A stretch of 64,000 nt of DNA from positions 1 to 64,000 of the forward strand of contig NZ_FUHN01000008.1 of the NCBI RefSeq assembly GCF_900155555.1, in the 5' to 3' direction. This document shows, one piece after another, positions 7,424-14,640 of the stretch. Position numbers and translations under genes: made by a program. Below the pieces are notes generated by a model. The model did not search any database. It saw only the letters and a program-made list of their open reading frames with translations, and was not told the origin of the DNA. This DNA is from Mobilibacterium timonense. Lineage in GTDB: Bacteria; Bacillota; Clostridia; Peptostreptococcales; Anaerovoracaceae. Within the stretch, counting starts at the first letter, position 1. Every line of letters starts with the position of its first letter.

Positions 7424-7999
7424 ATGACAGTTGCAGAATTGATATTGCTCGGCGTGGGCCTGGCCATGGACGCCTTTGCCGTCTCGATCACGAAGGGACT
7501 GCAGATCAGGAAGACGCCCGTCAAAGAAGGCTTCATCATCGCCCTGTTCTTCGGAGGCTTCCAGGCGCTGATGCCGGCCATAGGATATTTTCTCGGGCAG
7601 CAGTTCATCGATCTGATCGCGGACTACGACCACTGGATAGCATTCATACTCCTTGCAGCCATAGGTGGTAAAAACATCGTCGACGTCCTGCGTGACAAGG
7701 ACGAGGGTCCGGAGGAATGTCCTGAATACACGACAAACTACTGGGAGCTCTTCCTGCTCGCGGTGGCCACCAGCATCGACGCACTTGCTGTAGGGATCAC
7801 CCTTGCCCTCGTCTCCGGAGTAAACCTCGGCGAGTCTGTCACCATTATCGGTGTCACGACCTTCCTGATCTCATATGCAGGAGTCTTCATCGGCCACTTT
7901 TTCGGAGCCAGATTCCAGAAACAGGCCACTCTCGCCGGAGGAGTCATCCTGATAATTCTGGGGCTGAGGATCCTCATTCAGGGGCTCGGAGGGATGTAA
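7424..7999 (+). CDS. mntP: Manganese efflux pump MntP
   Basis: 191 residues from the ATG with a GGAG site 8 bases upstream; the frame is open further upstream but lacks a ribosome site. Six transmembrane segments form two MntP (DUF204) repeats, each with a conserved membrane aspartate: GLAMDAFAVS (Asp16) and ATSIDALAVG (Asp119). The family exports Mn2+ and protects against manganese excess. A promoter with an inverted repeat at its start lies upstream, and a bidirectional terminator (8031-8073) lies downstream. It diverges from the riboswitch-controlled carrier. Confidence 0.95.
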   Translation: MTVAELILLGVGLAMDAFAVSITKGLQIRKTPVKEGFIIALFFGGFQALMPAIGYFLGQQFIDLIADYDHWIAFILLAAIGGKNIVDVLRDKDEGPEECPEYTTNYWELFLLAVATSIDALAVGITLALVSGVNLGESVTIIGVTTFLISYAGVFIGHFFGARFQKQATLAGGVILIILGLRILIQGLGGM

Positions 8000-8030
8000 C
8001 AACAATAGAACATGAAACGGCACGAGTCAT

Positions 8031-8073
8031 AAAAAAACTGCTGCGGGGATCATTTCCTCTGCAGCAGTTTTTA
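8031..8073. terminator. Bidirectional terminator between mntP and the PBP gene
   Basis: Stem AAAAACTGCTGC / GCAGCAGTTTTT with a 16-nt loop, between convergent genes, with T-runs on both strands. Confidence 0.92.
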
Positions 8074-8076
8074 TTT

Positions 8077-9417
8077 CTAGTTGTTCTGGATCAGCGTGTT
8101 AAGCACAGTTCTGATGATCGGTCCTCCGACCTGATATCCGGTGCCTCCGCCTTCTACCCAGACGACAAAGGCATATGGGTGATCCGGATCATCGATGAAT
8201 CCAACGAACCATCCGTTGTTATCGGCGGTGCCCACCTCGGCAGTACCGGACTTGGCGTAGATATCCAGTCCCGGGAAATTGCTCTCGCCGTACGTCACCT
8301 TGACGTCGTTTTTCATCATTGACTTCAGCTGGCTGGCCGTATCCTCTGAAAGATAGTTACCAAGTGACTTACCGCCGGACAGCTTTTTAATGATGTTCGA
8401 GCTCTTGATCATGGAAGGCTGTACCGCCTTGCCGCCGTTGGCGATGGAACCAACGAACACCATCATGGACGCAGGGTTCACCTGGTCCTTAGCCTGCCCG
8501 ATGCCGGCCCAGGAGAGCTTCACATCGTTGTCTGTCGGGAATTCGAATGTTCCAGGAGTCGTCTTTATCCCGTCGATGTTGATGGAAGAGGTCAGACCGC
8601 AGTCCTCGGTCTCCTTCTTGAGATTCTCTGCGCCCACCTCCCGGCTTATGGCTCCGAAGGCTCCATTGCAGGACACAGCCAGCGCCCTCTCAAAGTCAGA
8701 GGTACCGTGGGCGTGGGTGCAGGCGATCTTCTCACCTCTATAGTAATTCACTCCGTCGCATGTGAAGGAAAAGGAGCTTATCTCCGGATCGTAGTCGATG
8801 GCGGCCGCGCTTGTCACCAGTTTGAATGTGGATCCCGGTGTCATCTTTCCCTGAAGGAAGGAGTTAAAGTAGATCGATGAGTTAGGATCCGCCGGCAGCG
8901 ATCCGAGTGGATCGAAGCTCGGCTTGTTCACCATGCACATGATCTCTCCGGTCTTGTAGTTGAACACTCCCACCACCCCGTTGTGAGATCCGAGGGCGTT
9001 GTACGCCGCCACGTTGGCGCTGGAGTCGATGTTGAGGGTTATCTTCTTTCCGTCCTTCGTCGTATCGTAGGTCCCGTTCAGAAAGTCGTATCCTATGAGG
9101 CCGCCCTTCCACATGTTGATGGCGCCCGTGGACATGTTCCCCTTAGGGTCTCCCACGGCGTGGACGGTGGCCATTCTGAGCGTGCTGCTCTCAGGGTACA
9201 CCACTCCGTTTGTGGTACACTGCATGAGCATCACGCCGTTCCTGTCGTAGACAGTGCCCCGGTTTATCATTCCGTTGGTGTAGATCTGGGTGTTTCCGTA
9301 AAAGGTAGCCCACTCCGCTCCATGGGTCACCAGGCGCCAGGTGAATACCACTATTCCAAGGAAGAGCACAGCAGCCAGGAGCAGACATATTCGCGCCCTG
9401 TTTTCAAGCTTCTGCAT
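8077..9417 (-). CDS. Class B penicillin-binding protein (transpeptidase, PbpA/FtsI type)
   Basis: 446 residues with one N-terminal membrane anchor (~residues 9-29) and a periplasm-facing transpeptidase domain. The three active-site motifs are clear: Ser196-Thr-Phe-Lys199, Ser249-Cys-Asn251 and Lys389-Ser-Gly-Thr. It is short for a class B PBP, resembling the PbpA form that lacks a large pedestal domain. It starts 1 bp after the stop of the FHA-RodA/FtsW gene, so the two form a coupled glycosyltransferase-transpeptidase pair for septal or side-wall peptidoglycan, probably sharing one mRNA with glnS and murE upstream. Confidence 0.93.
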   Translation of the reverse strand: MQKLENRARICLLLAAVLFLGIVVFTWRLVTHGAEWATFYGNTQIYTNGMINRGTVYDRNGVMLMQCTTNGVVYPESSTLRMATVHAVGDPKGNMSTGAINMWKGGLIGYDFLNGTYDTTKDGKKITLNIDSSANVAAYNALGSHNGVVGVFNYKTGEIMCMVNKPSFDPLGSLPADPNSSIYFNSFLQGKMTPGSTFKLVTSAAAIDYDPEISSFSFTCDGVNYYRGEKIACTHAHGTSDFERALAVSCNGAFGAISREVGAENLKKETEDCGLTSSINIDGIKTTPGTFEFPTDNDVKLSWAGIGQAKDQVNPASMMVFVGSIANGGKAVQPSMIKSSNIIKKLSGGKSLGNYLSEDTASQLKSMMKNDVKVTYGESNFPGLDIYAKSGTAEVGTADNNGWFVGFIDDPDHPYAFVVWVEGGGTGYQVGGPIIRTVLNTLIQNN

Positions 9418-9418
9418 T

Positions 9419-11077
9419 CTACACCTTCTTTCTTATGGCGATGCTGGCATCCTTACGCATGTCCGCCGCCTTGAAATACGACAGCAATGCCCAGGAAGTT
9501 ATCATACTGGTGCCTCCTGCGGAGACGAACGGAAATGTCACTCCCGTGAGAGGGAACAGATCCACAGCTCCGAAGACGTTAAGCATCGTCTGAAAAATGA
9601 ACATCGTGGCAGCGCCGCAGGCACCGATCGTATAGAAGGTGGACCTGCCCGCCATAATGGAATTCACGGCGAAGAGCGACAGCGTGATTATGCACAGAAC
9701 CAGGAGAACGGCGATTATGTATCCCCATTCCTCCATCACCATTCCGAACACCAGGTCGGTATTCGCCGCGCCGACGTTCTTGAGGGATCCGTTTCCGGCT
9801 CCCAGTCCGAGAAGACCTCCACCTGCTCCGAAGGACATGGTCCTCGTCTGCTGGAATCCCGCTCCGTCAGCGTAGTCCCACACGTGGCCCCAGGCCTTGA
9901 ACCTGGCCGCTACGTACGGTTTGAACCGCAGGACCATAAGTCCTAACAGAAATGCTCCCACAAACGTCAGTATGAGCCTCGAAAAGTCTCCGCTCCTGAG
10001 GAACGACACCACCAGGAACGTGACGAAGAATATCAGCGCCGTTCCGAAGTCTCCCATCAGAGCCAGGCACCCCAGGCAGAAGAAGGAGAACACCACGAAT
10101 ACCATGAGGTTCTTCTTGTCGAACAGCTCCTCCATGGTTGCGGACCCGATGCATATGAAGGCTATCTTCACCAGCTCTGACGGCTGGAGCGAGAGTCCGC
10201 CGATGGACACCCAGTTTGCGGCTCCGTATTTTATCTGCCCGAACACCAGGTTGAACAGCAGGAGTCCCACCGAGAGCCATATGAGTATCGGCCTCAGCTG
10301 CTTCGTCCTGTTCAGGTCTCTCAGGTATATGCACATGAAAAGGAAAAGTGCTATTCCTATGACGATGGCGGCCAGCTGCTTGATGGTGGTGTCAGGAGAT
10401 GACGACGCGGTCACGGCCATCGATATCGTGGACATGAAAAACGCGATGAGCTCCATCTCGAAGCCCCTGGCCCCGAAGGATCTGGACGCTATTACGTACA
10501 CCCACATGATCACAGACAGCAGGAGCATCGAGAACACGGCCATCGGCGTGATCTTCGTGCCCATGCCGATTATCAGCTGCAGTATGGCCAGGATCTGGAA
10601 GATCGTGATGGCCACCATGGTCTTCCACGGCGACATAGGTTCCTTGTCCAGCTTTCTCAGCTCGTCGTTGTTGTTAGACTCCTCCACGCTTATGGCGGCA
10701 AGAGTGCTCTTCACTCCGCCCATCCTGATCTCGTCACCAGGGTTGATGATGTACCTCTTGCTCGGGATGAGCTGCGTGCCGTTGACCATAGTGCCGTTCT
10801 TGGAGTTAAGATCCTTGATCATCCACCTGCCGTCGTTGCGGCGCACAAGGATGCAGTGGTTCTTGGATACCGTAGGCGACTGCAGGCGTATGTCCACGGA
10901 TTTGGACCTGCCCACAACGTTCTCCCAGTGTGTCACCGGGATCCCGACTCCGTCCTCCACGTAGAGATATCCCCACACCTCTGGTGTGGCTCTCGTGGAC
11001 AGCAGCGACAGTATGCACTTCAGCAGTATGTATACTGCAAGCACCACAAATACCCATCTCAGCGTGGTGGTTATCAC
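9419..11077 (-). CDS. FHA-domain/FtsW-RodA-SpoVE fusion, peptidoglycan polymerase
   Basis: 552 residues from the GTG at 11077. N-terminal helix (~9-26); FHA domain (~40-115) with RSKSVDIRLQSPTVSKNH and LNSKNGTMVNG, a phosphothreonine-binding fold; then ~10 membrane segments of the SEDS family (QPSELVKIAF; FPLTGVTFPFVSAGGTSM). SEDS proteins polymerise lipid II; the FHA module may couple this to Ser/Thr kinase signalling, as in FhaB-RodA-PbpA clusters of other bacteria. The GTG lacks a ribosome site, whereas an AAGGAGG lies 6 bases before an in-frame ATT at 11135-11137, which would add 20 residues. The partner PBP follows directly. Confidence 0.92.
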   Translation of the reverse strand: MITTTLRWVFVVLAVYILLKCILSLLSTRATPEVWGYLYVEDGVGIPVTHWENVVGRSKSVDIRLQSPTVSKNHCILVRRNDGRWMIKDLNSKNGTMVNGTQLIPSKRYIINPGDEIRMGGVKSTLAAISVEESNNNDELRKLDKEPMSPWKTMVAITIFQILAILQLIIGMGTKITPMAVFSMLLLSVIMWVYVIASRSFGARGFEMELIAFFMSTISMAVTASSSPDTTIKQLAAIVIGIALFLFMCIYLRDLNRTKQLRPILIWLSVGLLLFNLVFGQIKYGAANWVSIGGLSLQPSELVKIAFICIGSATMEELFDKKNLMVFVVFSFFCLGCLALMGDFGTALIFFVTFLVVSFLRSGDFSRLILTFVGAFLLGLMVLRFKPYVAARFKAWGHVWDYADGAGFQQTRTMSFGAGGGLLGLGAGNGSLKNVGAANTDLVFGMVMEEWGYIIAVLLVLCIITLSLFAVNSIMAGRSTFYTIGACGAATMFIFQTMLNVFGAVDLFPLTGVTFPFVSAGGTSMITSWALLSYFKAADMRKDASIAIRKKV

Positions 11078-11186
11078 CTTCGCGAAGACAGGCTGTGTGT
11101 TGGCAAAATTGACTATTGTATAGAAAAGATCGTTAATGACGCCCCTCCTTCAGATCACTTTCCCCGAAAGGGTACCTGGAACGGAA

Positions 11187-12839
11187 CTACTTTTTCCAGG
11201 AGCTCTTCAGGCTCACGATGCTGTTGAACACCTTCTCATCATCGGTGGTAAGCTTTGAATCGGCGATGTAATAACCTTTTCTGAAGAACTGGAACCTCTC
11301 TCCAGGCTGAGCTTCTGCCACGGACGGCTCAGCGTAGCCCCACGTCTCTCTGACCGAGTCCTCGTTGAACTCCATGTTCCCGTCCTCGTCGGTCTTCATC
11401 ATGTGTCCGTACTCCCTGATCCTGATCTTTACGGCAGAATCGGCCTCCACGAAGTGGATGGTCCCCTTGACCTTGCGGTTGGCGTTGACCCCTCCACCGG
11501 CGGTCTCGGGATCGTAGGTGCAGTGGAGTTCTTTTATAGTGCCGTCGTCATTCTTTACGACCTCATTACACTTGATGAAATACGCCCCCTTGAAGCGCAC
11601 CTCGTTTCCCGGGAAGAGACGGAAGTACTTTTTTACAGGCACTTCCATGAAATCGTCCCCGTCGATCCACAGCTCGCGGCCGAACGGCACCTGACGCTCT
11701 CCCATCTCGGGAACGTTGCGGTTGTTCTCTACGGTGACCATCTCCTTCCTGCCCTCAGGGTAATTGGTGATGATGACCTTGATCGGATCCGTGACCACGT
11801 TCCTGGCAGGAACCTTGTTCTGCAGATCGTCTCTGACGGCGGCCTCCAGCTGAGCTGCGTCGACGGTGGAGTTTGCCTTGGCGACTCCGATCTCCTCGCA
11901 GAAGTTCCTTATGGCCTCCGGTGTGTATCCTCTCCTCCTGATGCCTGCGATGGTAGGCATGCGCGGATCGTCCCAGCCGTCTACATAACCTTCGTCCACC
12001 ATTCTCTTGAGATAGCGCTTGCTCATGAGCATGTCGGTAATGTTCAGGCGGGCGAACTCTATCTGGCGCGGAGGGTTAGGCCAGAACCCGACCTCTCTCA
12101 GGACCCAGTCGTAGAGCGGCCTGTGGTCCTCGAACTCCAGCGTGCATATGGAGTGGGTTATTCCTTCTATCGCGTCTTCTATAGGGTGGGCAAAATCGTA
12201 CATCGGGTAGATGCACCACTTGTCCCCGGTGTTGTGGTGAGGCGTGTGGGAGACTCTGTAGATGACTGGATCTCTCATGTTAATGTTAGGGCTTGCCATG
12301 TCGATCTTAGCCCTGAGCACGGCCTCTCCGTCCTTGTATTTTCCGTCCTTCATGTCCTGGAAGAGCTTCAGGTTCTCCTCCACGGACCGGTCTCTGTATG
12401 GGCTGTTCTTTCCAGGTTCCGTCAGCGTGCCCCGGTACTCCTTTATCTCTTCAGGGGAGAGGTTGCACACGAAGGCCTTTCCCTTCCTGATCAGCTCGAG
12501 CGCCGCCTCGTACATCTGGTCGAAGTAGTCGGAGGCCCAGAGCCTCTTGTCCCACTGGAATCCGAGCCACTTCACGTCCTCCTCGATGGCGTCCACGTAC
12601 TCCGTGTCCTCTTTGACCGGGTTTGTGTCATCGTATCTGAGGTTGCATGTGCCGCCGTACTTCAGGGCTGTGCCGAAGTTCAGGCAGATGGATTTCGCGT
12701 GTCCGATGTGCAGGTATCCGTTCGGTTCCGGAGGGAACCTGGTGGCCACCGTCGTCCTCTTTCCTGAAGCCAGCTCCTCATCTATGATGTCGTGGATGAA
12801 GTTGCTTCTCATCTCTGGGTTGGTATTGTTATCGCTCAT
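11187..12839 (-). CDS. glnS: Glutaminyl-tRNA synthetase
   Basis: 550 residues; the ATG at 12839 has a perfect GGAGGACG site, so the longer upstream reading frame is not used. Class I synthetase with [16 protein letters not shown] (HIGH at 44-47), the GlnRS/GluRS-type MSKR loop ([11 protein letters not shown]) and a C-terminal beta-barrel anticodon-binding region ([18 protein letters not shown]). It charges tRNA-Gln directly with glutamine. Many Firmicutes lack GlnRS and use GatCAB amidation, so its presence is informative about lineage or transfer. It has its own promoter with an inverted repeat in the spacer (12877-12905) and lies between murE and the rodA-pbp pair. Confidence 0.96.
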   Translation of the reverse strand: MSDNNTNPEMRSNFIHDIIDEELASGKRTTVATRFPPEPNGYLHIGHAKSICLNFGTALKYGGTCNLRYDDTNPVKEDTEYVDAIEEDVKWLGFQWDKRLWASDYFDQMYEAALELIRKGKAFVCNLSPEEIKEYRGTLTEPGKNSPYRDRSVEENLKLFQDMKDGKYKDGEAVLRAKIDMASPNINMRDPVIYRVSHTPHHNTGDKWCIYPMYDFAHPIEDAIEGITHSICTLEFEDHRPLYDWVLREVGFWPNPPRQIEFARLNITDMLMSKRYLKRMVDEGYVDGWDDPRMPTIAGIRRRGYTPEAIRNFCEEIGVAKANSTVDAAQLEAAVRDDLQNKVPARNVVTDPIKVIITNYPEGRKEMVTVENNRNVPEMGERQVPFGRELWIDGDDFMEVPVKKYFRLFPGNEVRFKGAYFIKCNEVVKNDDGTIKELHCTYDPETAGGGVNANRKVKGTIHFVEADSAVKIRIREYGHMMKTDEDGNMEFNEDSVRETWGYAEPSVAEAQPGERFQFFRKGYYIADSKLTTDDEKVFNSIVSLKSSWKK

Positions 12840-12876
12840 ATATCGTCCTCCGGTCGTCTTGTACATTAACGGGAAA

Positions 12877-12905
12877 ATTATAGCACTTTGGTACAGTGCT
12901 ATCAA
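12877..12905 (-). promoter_or_regulatory. Promoter of glnS with a dyad in the spacer
   Basis: On the minus strand TTGATA (12900-12905) and TATAAT (12877-12882) are 17 bp apart. The spacer and hexamer edges form a perfect 7-bp inverted repeat, TAGCACT/AGTGCTA (12881-12901), in the position of a repressor operator. Confidence 0.75.
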
Positions 12906-12932
12906 AGCCGGTCGCAATAATGCAACTGTTTG

Positions 12933-14453
12933 TCAACGTTTATCCTTTTCGCTCTTCCACTCTTTCACGACCTGCAGGCAGTACTCTCCGTCGTTGTACG
13001 GAATGTTGACTCCGTTTATCTGCTGGTAGTGCTCGTGGCCGAATCCAGCCACTGCGATGAGGTCTCCGGGCTGGGAGTCCATTATGGCCATTCGTATGGC
13101 CTCCTTGCGGTCCTCGATAACGGTGTATTTCCCGTTCACGCTCTCGAGGCCCCGTATCACCTTTTCCGCCACATCCTGGAAAGACTCAAAACGATTGTGT
13201 CCGGTGGTGACGATGGTGAAGTCGGCGTATTTCCCCGCGGCCTCTCCCATCTCCACTCCACGGTCTGGATCTCTGTGGCCGTCGAAGCCGAACACTGCTA
13301 CGATCCGGCGCGGCCTGTACTCCCTCAAGGCCGTGAGCAGGCTCCTCATGCTGAAGCCGTTGTGGGCGAAGTCCACGCATACTGAAAGCTCCTCCGACCG
13401 GTATACCATATCCAGGCGTCCAGGGACGTGTATCGAGGAAAGGGCATCCTGCTGTGCCTTTACCGGGATGCCAAGACGGTCTGCGCAGGCGATCGCCGCA
13501 GAAGCATTGGAGGCGCTGAACAGTCCGGGAGTGTCGACATAGAAGCTCCCGTTCAGCTTTCCTTTCATCTTGAAGGAGATGCCCGGCCATCCGTCGCGGT
13601 ATTCCACTTTCTCTTCGCACAGCTGGTAATCAGGAATGTGCGTATCGTCATCGGGATCCTGAGGCACGTGACCGAATCCCGTCACAGGAACACCGAGTCC
13701 CTCCAGTATCTGTTCAAGGTGGCCGTCGTCGAAGTTCACAACCGCCTCCTGGCTCTGGCGCAGGAGCTGTTTTTTGCAGTCAAGATACTCGGCGAAGGAG
13801 CTGTGCTCGTTCGGACCGATGTGGTCTCCCGTCTCGATGTTCATGAAAACTCCCAGGCGGAACCTTATACCCTCTACCCTGTGCAGGAGCACGGCCTGAG
13901 ACGAGACCTCCAGGATAACGTACTCACAACCGGCATCGGCCATCTTCCTGAAATACTTCTGGATCACCTCAGAGTCAGGGGTGGTGTTTGCTACCTCAAC
14001 CGACTGTCCGTCGTAGAAGATGCCGTTTGAACCTATGAGGCCGGCTTTTTTCCCTGCCTTTCCAAGCATCTGATAAAGCATGTGAGTGGTGGTGGTCTTT
14101 CCCTTAGAACCCGTCACGCCGATGACCGTCAGCTCATCAGCGGGGTGTCCATAATATGCCCCGGCAATCAGGGCTTTTGCTCTCCTGGTGTCGTGAACAG
14201 CTACGATGTTTCCCCGGATGCCTGACAGGTCGTGGGCCTCCGTCCATGAGCTGTCCACCACTATCACAGATGGTTCCTTTTCGGCTATCTGATCTATCAC
14301 GCTGTGGGCATCGAAATACACTCCCCGTATGCACACAAAACAGTCGCCCTTTTCCACGGAGCGGCTGTCGATGGAGAGCCCCCGGACCTCCTGGTCCAGG
14401 TCCCCCTTCACCACCTTGTATTCCAGTCTTTCAAGAATCTCTCTGGCCTTCAA
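12933..14453 (-). CDS. MurE-like UDP-MurNAc-tripeptide ligase of uncertain amino-acid specificity
   Basis: 506 residues; the start is TTG with GGGAG upstream and no nearby alternative. Mur-ligase layout: N-terminal UDP-MurNAc domain, ATP loop GVTGSKGKTTT (112-122, the usual TN replaced by SK), NTTPD (156-160), carbamylated-Lys segment DCKKQLL (~225-231), and C-terminal domain with VDFAHNGFSM. The DAP-recognition motif DNPR is replaced by GHNR (418-421), and YAHTPD by FAHNG, as in lysine-type MurE enzymes. It adds the third residue (DAP, Lys, Orn or other) to the stem peptide, or is a divergent second copy. Its position with rodA and pbp supports a wall role. Confidence 0.87.
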   Translation of the reverse strand: MKAREILERLEYKVVKGDLDQEVRGLSIDSRSVEKGDCFVCIRGVYFDAHSVIDQIAEKEPSVIVVDSSWTEAHDLSGIRGNIVAVHDTRRAKALIAGAYYGHPADELTVIGVTGSKGKTTTTHMLYQMLGKAGKKAGLIGSNGIFYDGQSVEVANTTPDSEVIQKYFRKMADAGCEYVILEVSSQAVLLHRVEGIRFRLGVFMNIETGDHIGPNEHSSFAEYLDCKKQLLRQSQEAVVNFDDGHLEQILEGLGVPVTGFGHVPQDPDDDTHIPDYQLCEEKVEYRDGWPGISFKMKGKLNGSFYVDTPGLFSASNASAAIACADRLGIPVKAQQDALSSIHVPGRLDMVYRSEELSVCVDFAHNGFSMRSLLTALREYRPRRIVAVFGFDGHRDPDRGVEMGEAAGKYADFTIVTTGHNRFESFQDVAEKVIRGLESVNGKYTVIEDRKEAIRMAIMDSQPGDLIAVAGFGHEHYQQINGVNIPYNDGEYCLQVVKEWKSEKDKR

Positions 14454-14548
14454 TCCTCTTTCTCCCGTTTCCTGTTCTGTCTTACGATATTATGTCACGG
14501 CCCGGCGCGCGGCAAAGGGCCTGCGGATGCGTTTTGTTTTATCGTAAT

Positions 14549-14554
14549 AGTATA
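14549..14554 (-). promoter_or_regulatory. Extended -10 promoter element of murE-like gene
   Basis: On the minus strand TGGTATACT gives an extended -10 (hexamer at 14549-14554). No convincing -35 was seen at 17 bp, as is common for extended -10 promoters. Confidence 0.5.
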
Positions 14555-14576
14555 CCATTTTATCTCCCCGACTTGT

Positions 14577-14615
14577 GAAATAAATAAAAGCCCGGACAGC
14601 ACTGGCCGCCCGAGC
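14577..14615 (-). terminator. Terminator of the ABC transporter operon
   Basis: On the minus strand an 8-bp stem (GCTCGGGC with GTCCGGGC, including G-T pairs) and a 10-nt loop are followed by TTTTATTTATTT, 26 bp after the last ABC gene. Confidence 0.75.
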
Positions 14616-14640
14616 TCACGATAACCGCAATTTTCTTTTT

